Both the position numbers and the translations under genes were made by a program. The notes beneath the pieces were generated by a model. That model worked only from the letters and a program-made list of their open reading frames with translations, was not told the DNA's origin and made no database searches. A stretch of 30,639 bases of DNA, from positions 1 to 30,639 of the forward strand of contig JAJZAL010000032.1 in assembly GCA_021799405.1 (NCBI GenBank). Reading direction: 5' to 3'. This DNA comes from Acidobacteriota bacterium. Lineage in GTDB: Bacteria > Acidobacteriota > Terriglobia > Terriglobales > Acidobacteriaceae. Below are positions 7,357 through 16,000 of this stretch, piece by piece (within the stretch, counting starts at the first letter, position 1; each line of letters starts with the position of its first letter).

Positions 7357-8187
7357 TCAGTTGATTTCGAAGACGTTCTCGGCCTTGGCCGCCTGTTCCT
7401 TTGCCCGCTCGACCAGGTCGCGGGCTACGGTGTAGAACGGAGCCGCCTGTGGAGCTTCCGGTCCGGCTGCCGCCACCGGCTGGCCGTGATCGCCGCCTTC
7501 GCGAATCGCCGGAACCAGCTCGACCGAACCAAGAAACGGCACGTTGAACTCTTTTGCTGTCCGCTCGGCGCCGCCTTTCGAGAAGATGTCGACCATCTCG
7601 TGGCAATGCGGACAGGTAAAGTGGCTCATGTTTTCCACGATGCCGAGCAGCGGCGCATTTACCTGGCGGAACATCTCAATGGCTTTGCGCGCGTCCTGCA
7701 GGGCAACGTCGCTGGGGGTGGAAACCACCACGGCTCCTGTCAGCGGAACCGTCTGAACGAGCGAAATCACCACGTCGCCGGTGCCCGGGGGCAGATCGAC
7801 GATGAGGAAATCGAGCTCGCCCCACTCGACCTGCTGCAGAAACTGGCGAATGATCTGGTGGAGCATCGGCCCGCGCATCACCAGCGGCTTGTCACCCGGC
7901 GACAAAAAGCCGATGGAGATCACCTTGATACCATGCGCCTCGTTCGGTTCGATCTGGTTGTTGGGCAGCACTTTCGGCTGATCGTTTGAGCCGAGCATCA
8001 GCGGTACATTGGGGCCGTAAATATCGGCATCGATGAGGCCGACCTTGTACCCCAGCTTCGCAAGCGCGATGGCTGTATTCACCGCGACGGTGGTTTTGCC
8101 CACTCCGCCTTTGCCAGAGCCGATAGCCACAATATGCGTCACGCCGGGAAGAGGCATGGGAGGCGGTGGAGTATGGGAATGAGCCAT
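7357..8187 (-). CDS. mrp: Mrp/NBP35-type Fe-S cluster carrier ATPase, short form
   Basis: P-loop NTPase that binds and delivers Fe-S clusters in the cytosol. The 276-residue product has the deviant Walker A GSGKGGVGKT (23-32), the LIDADIYGPN motif (51-60), the IVDLPPGTGD motif (129-138) and the cluster-binding CPHC (192-195), all standard for Mrp/ApbC. The N-terminal DUF59 (MIP18-like) domain of the roughly 360-residue E. coli-type protein is absent; only a short His/Pro-rich leader precedes the P-loop, so this is the NBP35-like short form. ATG 8187 follows AGGAAAGGATTTCATC, a good ribosome binding site. The thioesterase gene lies 17 nt upstream on the same strand, suggesting co-transcription. 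Confidence 0.95.
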   Translation of the reverse strand: MAHSHTPPPPMPLPGVTHIVAIGSGKGGVGKTTVAVNTAIALAKLGYKVGLIDADIYGPNVPLMLGSNDQPKVLPNNQIEPNEAHGIKVISIGFLSPGDKPLVMRGPMLHQIIRQFLQQVEWGELDFLIVDLPPGTGDVVISLVQTVPLTGAVVVSTPSDVALQDARKAIEMFRQVNAPLLGIVENMSHFTCPHCHEMVDIFSKGGAERTAKEFNVPFLGSVELVPAIREGGDHGQPVAAAGPEAPQAAPFYTVARDLVERAKEQAAKAENVFEIN

Positions 8188-8204
8188 GATGAAATCCTTT
8201 CCTG

Positions 8205-8753
8205 TTACTTGCGGCCGGGACGCACCGTCCCGTAAATCGCTGTTTCGGGCGGCAGCATTGCACGCCGCCGCTCCAGTTCTTCTTTGCGCAGTTCGCGCCG
8301 CCGTCCCGCATCTTCATGCCGCCGCTTTTCCTCATCCGTCTCCGGCGTCAGTTGCGGCACCGGTACGCTCCGGCCCTGGGAGTCCACGGCCACAAACGTC
8401 AGGTAAGCCGAGGCCACATGCCGATGCATGCCGGCAATGGTGTTTTCAACCCAGACCTTCACGCCGACTTCCATTGATGTGTTGAAGGCCCGGTTCACCG
8501 ACGACTTGAGGATGAGCAGATCGCCCACGTGCACCGGCGCGATGAAGTCGATGTGATCCATCGAGGCCGTCACCACGTGCGTTCGCGAGTGCCGAAAGGC
8601 AGCCATTGCCGCCACGAGGTCAATAAAGTGCATCAGCCGCCCGCCCAGCAGGTTGCCAAGCGTATTCGTGTCATTCGGGAGGATCAGCTCGGTCATTTCC
8701 GACTGCGATTCCGCGACGGTTCGCACCGGAAGCGATGGGCCCTTATAGTCCAT
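8205..8753 (-). CDS. Acyl-CoA thioesterase, hotdog fold (YciA/YkhA-like)
   Basis: Likely hydrolyses acyl-CoA thioesters in the cytoplasm. The 182-residue protein has a single hotdog domain (about 12-125) with the subfamily motif LPNDTNTLGNLLGGRLMHFI (25-44), the catalytic Asp next at residue 45, and the strand VVTASMDHIDFIAPVHVGDL, as in the YciA/BACH/YkhA group. A charged, Arg/Glu-rich helical tail (about 138-170) follows; it may mediate oligomerisation. Substrate chain length cannot be read from the sequence. Start ATG 8753 has only a weak SD (AGAGAG about 8 nt upstream). It precedes mrp on the same strand with a 17-nt gap. Confidence 0.9.
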   Translation of the reverse strand: MDYKGPSLPVRTVAESQSEMTELILPNDTNTLGNLLGGRLMHFIDLVAAMAAFRHSRTHVVTASMDHIDFIAPVHVGDLLILKSSVNRAFNTSMEVGVKVWVENTIAGMHRHVASAYLTFVAVDSQGRSVPVPQLTPETDEEKRRHEDAGRRRELRKEELERRRAMLPPETAIYGTVRPGRK

Positions 8754-8773
8754 GGTCCTGCGCTCTCTTTTCT

Positions 8774-8956
8774 ATGATTCTTCTACCTTTGGATGACGCA
8801 GCCCGCAGAAAGCTCCAAACGCACGGGCAATATCTTCAGTTTGGAGAATTGCGCGCGATTGAGCAACTCGCCATTTGGTTTGCGCTGCCGGCCTGTGAAA
8901 TGCTGGCGGTAGACGAGCTGAGAGCCGTAACAGGAGCCGCGAGATGGACAAAGTAG
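8774..8956 (+). CDS. Small hypothetical frame upstream of the TPR gene
   Basis: A 60-residue frame beginning MILLPLDDAARRKLQTHGQY, helical and amphipathic in appearance, with no family I recognise. It overlaps the TPR gene start by 13 nt, an arrangement that would allow coupling. Against it: there is no Shine-Dalgarno sequence before ATG 8774, which lies only 20 nt from the divergent thioesterase start. I list it as possible, not established. Confidence 0.3.
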   Translation: MILLPLDDAARRKLQTHGQYLQFGELRAIEQLAIWFALPACEMLAVDELRAVTGAARWTK

Positions 8957-9264
8957 TCATGTTGACCGAAATCCTCAGCCAGGATCCCATGAATGCCTTT
9001 GCGCGCTACGGTCTTGCGATGGAGTTTGCAGGCCGGGGCGACGCTTCCACCGCGATTGCCGAGTTTGATCGTCTTCTGCATGACCATCCCGACTATACGC
9101 CCGGTTATTTCATGGCCGCGCAGACGCTGGCCAACTCGGGGGAATCGCAGCGTGCCATCAGCTATCTCCGCCTCGGCCTCGACTGCGCCCAGCGTACCGG
9201 CAACCAGCATGCTTTCAGCGAAATGCAGACGATGCTGTCTGATCTGGAAGAGCAATGCAGCTAG
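8944..9264 (+). CDS. Small tetratricopeptide-repeat protein
   Basis: A 106-residue soluble protein made almost wholly of TPR helices. The repeats read about 5-33 (MLTEILSQDPMNAFARYGLA...), 34-67 (DASTAIAEFDRLLHDHPDYT) and 68-100 (YFMAAQTLANSGESQRAISY...), with TPR-like Ala/Gly/Tyr spacing, and it ends in an acidic helix (MLSDLEEQCS). Such modules usually act as protein-protein adaptors; the partner is unknown. ATG 8944 has AGGAG about 8 nt upstream. It lacks a signal peptide, so it is probably cytoplasmic. Confidence 0.8.
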   Translation: MDKVVMLTEILSQDPMNAFARYGLAMEFAGRGDASTAIAEFDRLLHDHPDYTPGYFMAAQTLANSGESQRAISYLRLGLDCAQRTGNQHAFSEMQTMLSDLEEQCS

Positions 9265-9349
9265 GAAAGACAGTCGATCGCCGGCCAAAATCCTTTTGAA
9301 CGGGCAACGAGCATCGCGAAAAAGATTTTCGTGACACCAATTCCGCCTC

Positions 9350-9377
9350 TTCACTGGCCGCAAAGGGCGCGCATAAT
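9350..9377 (+). promoter_or_regulatory. Candidate promoter giving a near-leaderless mRNA
   Basis: TTCACT (9350-9355) and CATAAT (9372-9377) are 16 bp apart. Initiation about 7 nt past the -10 would fall near 9384, only about 3 nt before the ATG at 9387, and no Shine-Dalgarno sequence is present between them. Confidence 0.4.
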
Positions 9378-9386
9378 AACGAAACC

Positions 9387-9989
9387 ATGAAGATTCCCCT
9401 CTTCCCGCTGGATGTGGTGCTCTTGCCTGGCGCTGCGCTCCCGCTGCATATCTTCGAGGAGCGCTACCGCGAGATGTTTCGTGACTGCATGGCCACGGGG
9501 CTCGAATTCGGAGTTGTGCGCGCGCAGGAAGAGGGAATGTCAGTGGTGGGCTGCTCCGCGTCCATTGGCCGCATTCTGCATCGCTATCCCGATGGGCGGT
9601 TTGACGTGATGTGCCGCGGCGAGCGCCGTTTTGAGATTGAAATGCTCGATGATTCACGCTCTTATCTGCAGGCCGAGGTCGACTGGCTCCATGACGAAGG
9701 GCCACAGGCGACACGGTCCGACCGCGAATTATGCGCGGCCATGCATTTTGAAGTGATCGAACGGTCAAATATCAATCTACCTATGCCGCCCCTCGATCTC
9801 GATCGGCCCATTGCGTACTCACTGGCATCAGTTTTGCCGACGGATCTTGATTTTCAGCAACAGATGCTGGCCACGCGGTCGGACGCCGAACGCACGCGTA
9901 AACTGTGTGAATTCTATGAAGTGCTCTTGAACAAGCTGCGTACGGAAGCCGTGAACGGGAGTGTTCAGCGGAATGGTCATGTGATGTAA
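9387..9989 (+). CDS. LON-substrate-binding-domain protein
   Basis: A 200-residue stand-alone protein with the N-terminal (LAN/PUA-like) domain of Lon protease and no AAA+ or protease part. It opens with the conserved MKIPLFPLDVVLLPGAALPL and HIFEERYREM, continues with the GRILHRYPDGRFDVMCRGERRF segment that fits the beta-barrel, and finishes in a helical bundle (about 150-190). Such proteins are widespread and of unknown function; substrate or adaptor binding is a guess. The conserved N-terminus fixes the start at ATG 9387, although no ribosome binding site precedes it, so translation may be leaderless. Confidence 0.88.
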   Translation: MKIPLFPLDVVLLPGAALPLHIFEERYREMFRDCMATGLEFGVVRAQEEGMSVVGCSASIGRILHRYPDGRFDVMCRGERRFEIEMLDDSRSYLQAEVDWLHDEGPQATRSDRELCAAMHFEVIERSNINLPMPPLDLDRPIAYSLASVLPTDLDFQQQMLATRSDAERTRKLCEFYEVLLNKLRTEAVNGSVQRNGHVM

Positions 9990-10119
9990 GTCCTGCGAGG
10001 GAATCGGCATGCCGCAAACGGCAGGGGCGAAGAAGGCAGCCGCAAGCGGCGCTTGCTGCGTCACCAGGCAGGGCACATTCATCCAATTGGTTTAGGGTAA
10101 GGGAATAAGGAGTCACCCA

Positions 10120-11655
10120 ATGAGTTCTCGTCACCAGGCGGAGACGTTGCCCCAGACTCTGGGGGAGCTTCGATCGAGCAAACTGTATTCTGAACAGCGG
10201 CTTCAGGGACGCTCGGTGAAAGATGAGCTGCGTGAAAACCTGATTGCCCGGCTCCGCACCAGGGAGACAATCTTCCCCGGGATTGTGGGCTATGACGACA
10301 CCGTGGTGCCGCAAATCGTCAATGCGATCCTTTCGAGGCAGAATTTCATCCTTCTCGGCCTGCGCGGGCAGGCCAAGAGCCGCATGCTGCGCGCGCTTAC
10401 CGCCCTGCTCGACGAGCAGATGCCTTACATCGCGGGCTGCGAGATTCGCGACAATCCGTATAAGCCACTCTGCGCACGCTGCCGGCAATTGCTGGCCGAG
10501 CAGGGCGATGCCACTCCGATTGCATGGATGCACCGCAATGACCGCTATGTGGAGAAGCTGGCGACGCCGGATGTGACGGTGGCGGATCTGATTGGCGACC
10601 TTGACCCCATCAAGGCGGCGCGCGGCGGGCATGATCTCTCCAACGAAATGGCCATGCACTACGGCCTGCTGCCCCGCGCCAACCGCGGCATCTTTGCCGT
10701 CAATGAGCTGCCCGACCTCGCAGGGAAGATTCAGGTGGCGCTGTTCAACATCATGCAGGAGGGCGACGTACAGATTAAAGGTTTTCCCGTGCGGCTGGAA
10801 TTGGACGTCGAGCTGGTTTTCAGCGCGAACCCGGAAGACTACACCGCACGCGGCAAGATTGTAACGCCTCTCAAGGACCGCATCGGATCAGAGATTCGCA
10901 CACATTATCCTGAGACGATCGAGGAAGGAATCTCCATCACGGCGCAGGAATCCTGGACCGATCGCGGACTCGGAAAGGTGGATGTGCCGCAATACCTGCG
11001 CGAAGTGATTGAGCAGATCGCCTTCAGTGCGCGCGAAGAAAAGAAGGTGGACAAGCGCAGCGGTGTGAGCCAGCGGCTGCCCATCTCGACGTTGGAACTG
11101 GTTCTGTCGAACGCTGAGCGGCGCGCTTTGATTCACGGTGAGGACCTGATTGTGCCGCGCGTGGGGGATATCTACTCGGCGCTGCCCGGCATTACCGGCA
11201 AAATCGAACTTGAATACGAAGGCGAACTCAAAGGCGCGGATTTTGTCGTTAAGGAGATTGTCCGCAACGCGATTGGAAAGGTCTTTGACCGCTATTTTGC
11301 AGATACGAACACGCAGCAGATTGAGCAGTGGTTCAACCTGGGCGGCAGCATCAAGATTAGCGATGAGCAAAGCGCCAAGGCGACGCGAGAGGAACTGAAG
11401 CAGATCCAGGGATTGACGGACAAGCTGTCTCCACTGGGCATCAGAGCTGCGACAGAACCAGAGCACTACGTCGCCGCGGCTGAGCTGCTGCTGGAAGGCA
11501 TGTGTGCTCACCGCCGATTGAGCCGCAACGAAGAGCGCAGTTTTGTGGTCCAGCGGAGAAACAACGAACGCTCAGAACGCCAGGAGCGTGTGAGCGACGA
11601 ACGCGAGTATGAAGAGTGGCAGCAGCGGCGCAGCCGTCGCGGCAGCTTTAACTAG
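10120..11655 (+). CDS. MoxR / Mg-chelatase-subunit-I-like AAA+ ATPase
   Basis: AAA+ ATPase of the MoxR/ChlI clade, acting presumably with the VWA protein encoded next as an unfolding or metal-insertion chaperone; the client is unknown. In the 511-residue product the Walker A is GLRGQAKS (80-87), the AKS form common in MoxR proteins. The Walker B position reads GIFAVNEL (190-197), with Asn where Asp is usual. Three cysteines (107, 118, 121) sit in the segment after the P-loop helix. Sensor-1-like [12 protein letters not shown] (234-245) and LKDRIGSEI (251-259) follow, then a helical lid domain and a very charged, Arg-rich tail (about 478-511). AAGGAG lies about 9 nt before ATG 10120. The stop is 7 nt before the VWA gene. 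Confidence 0.9.
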   Translation: MSSRHQAETLPQTLGELRSSKLYSEQRLQGRSVKDELRENLIARLRTRETIFPGIVGYDDTVVPQIVNAILSRQNFILLGLRGQAKSRMLRALTALLDEQMPYIAGCEIRDNPYKPLCARCRQLLAEQGDATPIAWMHRNDRYVEKLATPDVTVADLIGDLDPIKAARGGHDLSNEMAMHYGLLPRANRGIFAVNELPDLAGKIQVALFNIMQEGDVQIKGFPVRLELDVELVFSANPEDYTARGKIVTPLKDRIGSEIRTHYPETIEEGISITAQESWTDRGLGKVDVPQYLREVIEQIAFSAREEKKVDKRSGVSQRLPISTLELVLSNAERRALIHGEDLIVPRVGDIYSALPGITGKIELEYEGELKGADFVVKEIVRNAIGKVFDRYFADTNTQQIEQWFNLGGSIKISDEQSAKATREELKQIQGLTDKLSPLGIRAATEPEHYVAAAELLLEGMCAHRRLSRNEERSFVVQRRNNERSERQERVSDEREYEEWQQRRSRRGSFN

Positions 11656-11662
11656 GTGAAGT

Positions 11663-12898
11663 GTGAAACGAGTTCGCTATACGAAATTCAATGGCGACCT
11701 GGCGAGCCAGGCCAGCATGGAAAACCTGCTGAACGCGCTCTCCGATTATCTGCTGGACTCCGGCTTTCGCGATCCTTTCAGCCAGTTTCAGGATCTCGAA
11801 CACACGATGGCCGATCTGGAAGAAGCACTGCACCGCGCCCTCGAGTCCGGTGATCTGTTTGAAGAGGAACTGCAGCGGCAGATCGATCAGATGAGCGAGG
11901 AGGGCAGGCTGGATGAGTTTATCCAGCAGATCATCCAGCGCATGGAGGATGAGAATTACATCTCCACGGATCGTATGCAGGATCCTGCAAGAAATGCCGA
12001 GAGCGCCGGCAGCACAGGGGATGCGGACACCGAGGCTCGCTTTGAAGTCACCGATAAGAGCCTCGACTTTCTGGGCTACAAAACTTTGCGCGACCTGCTT
12101 GGCTCGCTGGGTCGGTCCAACCTGGGCCGCCACGACACGAATTATCTGGCAACCGGGATCGAAGCAAGCGGAGGATCGCGGCCCTATGAATTTGGCGATG
12201 TACTTAATCTGGACAGCACCGCAACGCTGACCTCCGCCATTGCGCGCGAAGGGCTGACGCTGCCGCTGAACATCGAATACAGCGACCTGCACGTCCACCA
12301 ATGCGACTTCCAGAGCAGTTGCGCGACGGTGGTGATGCTCGACTGCTCGCACTCGATGATTCTTTACGGCGAGGACCGCTTCACCCCCGCCAAGCGCGTG
12401 GCCATGGCGCTCTCGCATCTCATCCGCACGCAGTATCCGGGCGACTCGCTGTCCCTGGTGCTCTTTCATGATTCTGCTGAAGAACTGCCCGTCTCGCAGC
12501 TGGCGCGTGTGCAGGTCGGCCCATATTACACAAATACGCGTGAGGGGCTGCGCGTGGCCCAGCGCATTCTGCGCGCACAGCGTAAAGACATGAAGCAGAT
12601 CGTGATGATCACCGACGGCAAGCCCTCCGCGCTGACGCTGCCTGACGGGCGCATCTACAAAAATGCTTTCGGGCTGGATCCGCTGGTCATTAGCGAAACG
12701 TTGGAAGAAGTCGCCCGCTGCAAGCGGCAGAACATTATCATTAACACCTTCATGCTCGCATCAGATTACGGCCTGATGCAGTTTGTGCAGAAGGTCACGG
12801 CCATGTGCCGCGGCAAGGCTTACTTCACCACTCCGGACCGGCTGGGCGAATACCTGCTGCTCGACTACATGCAGCGCCGCACCCGCACCATTCGCTGA
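11663..12898 (+). CDS. VWA-domain protein with complete MIDAS
   Basis: Partner protein of the upstream AAA+ ATPase, by analogy with MoxR/VWA, RavA/ViaA and ChlI/ChlD pairs. The 411-residue product has an acidic, mainly helical N-terminal half (about 15-165; many Glu/Asp, for example [20 protein letters not shown]) and a C-terminal von Willebrand A domain (about 220-395). The metal-ion-dependent adhesion site is intact: DCSHS (227-231), a Thr in the YYTNT segment (288-292) and TDGKPS (317-322). No signal peptide or membrane segment is seen, so it is cytoplasmic. The start is GTG 11663 with AGGTGA just upstream, 8 nt after the ATPase stop. The target is unknown. Confidence 0.88.
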   Translation: MKRVRYTKFNGDLASQASMENLLNALSDYLLDSGFRDPFSQFQDLEHTMADLEEALHRALESGDLFEEELQRQIDQMSEEGRLDEFIQQIIQRMEDENYISTDRMQDPARNAESAGSTGDADTEARFEVTDKSLDFLGYKTLRDLLGSLGRSNLGRHDTNYLATGIEASGGSRPYEFGDVLNLDSTATLTSAIAREGLTLPLNIEYSDLHVHQCDFQSSCATVVMLDCSHSMILYGEDRFTPAKRVAMALSHLIRTQYPGDSLSLVLFHDSAEELPVSQLARVQVGPYYTNTREGLRVAQRILRAQRKDMKQIVMITDGKPSALTLPDGRIYKNAFGLDPLVISETLEEVARCKRQNIIINTFMLASDYGLMQFVQKVTAMCRGKAYFTTPDRLGEYLLLDYMQRRTRTIR

Positions 12899-12901
12899 TT
12901 A

Positions 12902-13063
12902 GGGCCTGTTAACACCATTAGGAAAGTAGCGAAAGGAGCGGATTTTTCTGAGTGCGAGGAGCAAGGAGCGACGAATACCGGGCGTATTTTAGCGACGAGG
13001 GACAAAGCAATCGGGGAAATCTGCCTTTTCCCCTGAGGTTGCCCTAATAGCGTTAACAGGCCC
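12902..13063. mobile_element. 162-bp palindromic element, MITE candidate
   Basis: The ends are inverted repeats of 21 bp with two mismatches: GGGCCTGTTAAC at 12902-12913 is exactly mirrored by GTTAACAGGCCC at 13052-13063, and ATTAGG (12917-12922) by CCTAAT (13043-13048). Further complementary blocks lie inside (GCGGATTTTTC near 12936-12947 against GGGGAAATCTGCC near 13012-13024), and a small central hairpin AATAC-CGGGC-GTATT (12974-12988) sits at the midpoint. There is no coding frame. No target-site duplication is evident. It fills the gap between the VWA stop (12898) and the lhr stop (13073), and could also act as a bidirectional terminator. The parental transposase is not in the window. 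Confidence 0.65.
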
Positions 13064-13072
13064 CAGACGCAG

Positions 13073-16000
13073 CTACTCCAGTAGGTCCCAGGCAGACGAT
13101 GCTGCGGCGGGACTGCGCCGCATATGGAAGCCTTGTGGCGAGAGTGAGAATCCGGCGTCGGCTAGAAAACGCGCGAACCAGTGTAGATGAATCGGCTCAC
13201 CGTTGACGGACGAGATCACCAAACCGCCATGCCGGCGAGCTTCCTCATGGTGCAGTTCTTCCTGTACGCGGGCAGCGAGAAATACCGCGAGATCGCGAGC
13301 GGTGTTGGAGCGATCTGGCTCATCGGCAGGGAAAAATACCTGCAAGTTCGGATTGTTGCGGCGCAGGTAGGCGATGAGCTGGCCGTTGCGCAGACTCACC
13401 GTTGCACCCGCGACGCGGGCAAGTGGACGCTGCGCAGCTTCCAGCGCGCCTTCGCCGTCGATCGAGGACTGCGGCCAGCGCAGGATGCTGCCGTAAAGGT
13501 TCGCCGGATCTGTAGCCGCCATTGATACAAGTTCCGGTTTGTCCGGCTCGGGGTTGTTACGCAAGGAACGCAAGAGATCGACAGCCGCAGGCAGGGCAAA
13601 TTGAGTGGCGCCGAGACCGGCCACAAAGTAGCCGCGACGAATGCGTCCACTTTCTTCCAGCGCCTTCAGCACGTCGTAGATAGCCGAGAATCCTCCGGGA
13701 AGGTTTTCCTGCGCGACGGCCTCCCGCGTCAGCACACCATACCGCTGCAACAACTGATGGGCTGAGGCGTGGCTCCACTCCGTTTGCTGAGCGGCGGTGG
13801 GGCGATCGGCTATGGGCGTGAGCGTCCAGCGTCCTTGTGCTGCCGGCGGTGTGGTTCGGCGCGATCGAAAGGCCGGCGCGTTATGCTGCCGTTTTGCTGA
13901 GCGCGAAGTGCTCGGCCTGGCAACGTAGGCGCGAAGCGCATGCAACGCATCATTCGTGACCAGTCCCTGCCAGACGAGGTTCCAGAGCGCGTCGAGCGTT
14001 TCCCCGGGGAACCCTCCTCCAGCAGAGTCGTGCAATTGCGTAAAGAACATCGCTCCACCGCGGGCCAGCGTATGAAGAATCTGCTGTTCGCGCGGGGCAA
14101 GCGGCTCGATCCGCGAAAAACGAGGCGGCAACAGTGCCGGCATTCTATCTGCAAGGTAGAGTGCGATTCTTCCGTCGTGCTCGCCCAGCGGCTCGATGCC
14201 ACACCAGGCAACTTCGCCGGCAGCGATCAGTGTATCCAGATCGCCGGGCGAGTATTTCGCGAGGCGTGCAGTCAAGATGGCGCTCTCCAGAAGCGACGCC
14301 GGAAGTGGAGCTCCCTGCAGAAGTTCCACGGTGTCGAGCAACGCATCGAGACCACGGCGAGGTTGCAGCAGGCCATGCCAGTGCGTCATGAACCGCGCCA
14401 GCATCTGCTGCTCGACCGGCTCCACTTCTTTTCGTAACTTTGCCAGTGACTTTCTTCGGATCAGGCGCAGCACTTCGGCGTCGCACCACTCCCGATGCAC
14501 GCCGCCCGGTCGGAAGGCGCCTTCAAGAATGCGGCCATCGAGCACGAGTGCGTGCAGCGCGTCTTCGGCAGAGTGCGCATCCAGCTCGAACCGTCGTGTT
14601 ACCTCAGATAAGGTGAAGGGGCCGTGCGTACGTGCAAAACGACGTACCAGCTCGAGCACAGGTTGCTCCACCGGAGCCAATAAGGTCGCTGCCAAGCCCT
14701 TTGGCAGTGCGATGCCGAGAGCGTCGCGATAGCGCGCGGCATCTTCGGCAGCAATCCATCTTTGTTCCCCGGCAATCTTCACTTGGAGTACGCGCCGCGC
14801 GCGGATCAGGCGATCCAGGGAACGCATCAGTTCTTTGGAGACGAGCCGACGAGCGAGGTCCTTGCGCGAAAGATCGCCGAGCCGCAAGAGCAGATCGTGC
14901 ATGCCGTCGGCAGTTCGCACACGCTGCGTGTCGTGGAGAAGCTGTATCTGCTCTTCGACCTCCGCGATCGCATCCGCATCCAGCAGTTCACGAAGGTCGG
15001 CATCGCCAAGCAGTTCGCGAAGCTGATCCTGGTCAATGGAAAGCGCCTGCGCGCGGCGCTCTGCCAGAGGCGCATCACCGTCGTAGATGTAATTCGCGAC
15101 ATAGCTGAAGAGGAGCGACGCGGCAAAGGGGGACGGAGTTCGAGTATCGACGACATGAACGCGCACCTGTTGCTCTTGAATCGAGTGAAGAACGTCAAGA
15201 AAGGCCGGCATGTCGAAGACATCGCGCATGCACTCGCGATACGCTTCCAGCAGAAGGGGAAATGCGGGGTAGCGCGAGGCGACCGAGAGCAGGTCATACG
15301 CGCGCTTGCGCTGCTGCCAGAGCGGAGCGCGGCCTTTCGCGCTGCGGCGCGGCAGTAGCAGCGCTCGCCCGGCAGCCTCACGGAACTTCGCCGCAAACAG
15401 CGAAGTGGACCCGAGTTGATGTAGTACGAGTTCGACAGCTTCCGATGGATTGAGCAGCAGCAGATCCGTATTGGGGGCCTGATCGGTGTCTGGAAATCGA
15501 AGCACGAAGCCGTCGTCTGCCCACATTGCTTCCACATCGGGTCCGCCGGCGGCGCGAATCCTGCCCGCAACTGCCATCGCCCAGGGCATATGGATGCTAC
15601 TGCCAAAGGGCGTCAGCACGCAGACGCGCCAGTCGCCCAATTCGTCACGAATTCGCTCTATGACAATATTTCGGTCATCTGGAACCGTAACGGTGACATT
15701 TTCCTGGTCGGCCAGGAAACGCAGCAGATTTTCCGCTGCTTGAGCGTCGAGATCGTGCTCGCGCACCAGTCGGCTTACTGCGGCGTTGCTGGGCATTTCC
15801 CGCAGCTCGCGCACGAGCGCGCCGATGCGCCGGCCAAACTCGAGCGGACGACCCGAAGAGTCGCCATGCCAGAAGGGCATCTTGCCCGGCTCGCCGGGAG
15901 CAGGCGACACAAGCACCCGGTCGGGCAGGATCTCGTCGATGCGCCAGGTGGAAGCGCCCAGAATGAACGTCTCCCCGGTACGGCTTTCAAAGACCATCTC

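Noticed and set aside
10010..10059. Hairpins in the gap between the LON-domain gene and the MoxR-like gene
   Set aside because: Short stems (TGCCG-CAAA-CGGCA and a GCAAGC/GCTTGC pair) without a T-tract; too weak to call a terminator or regulator.
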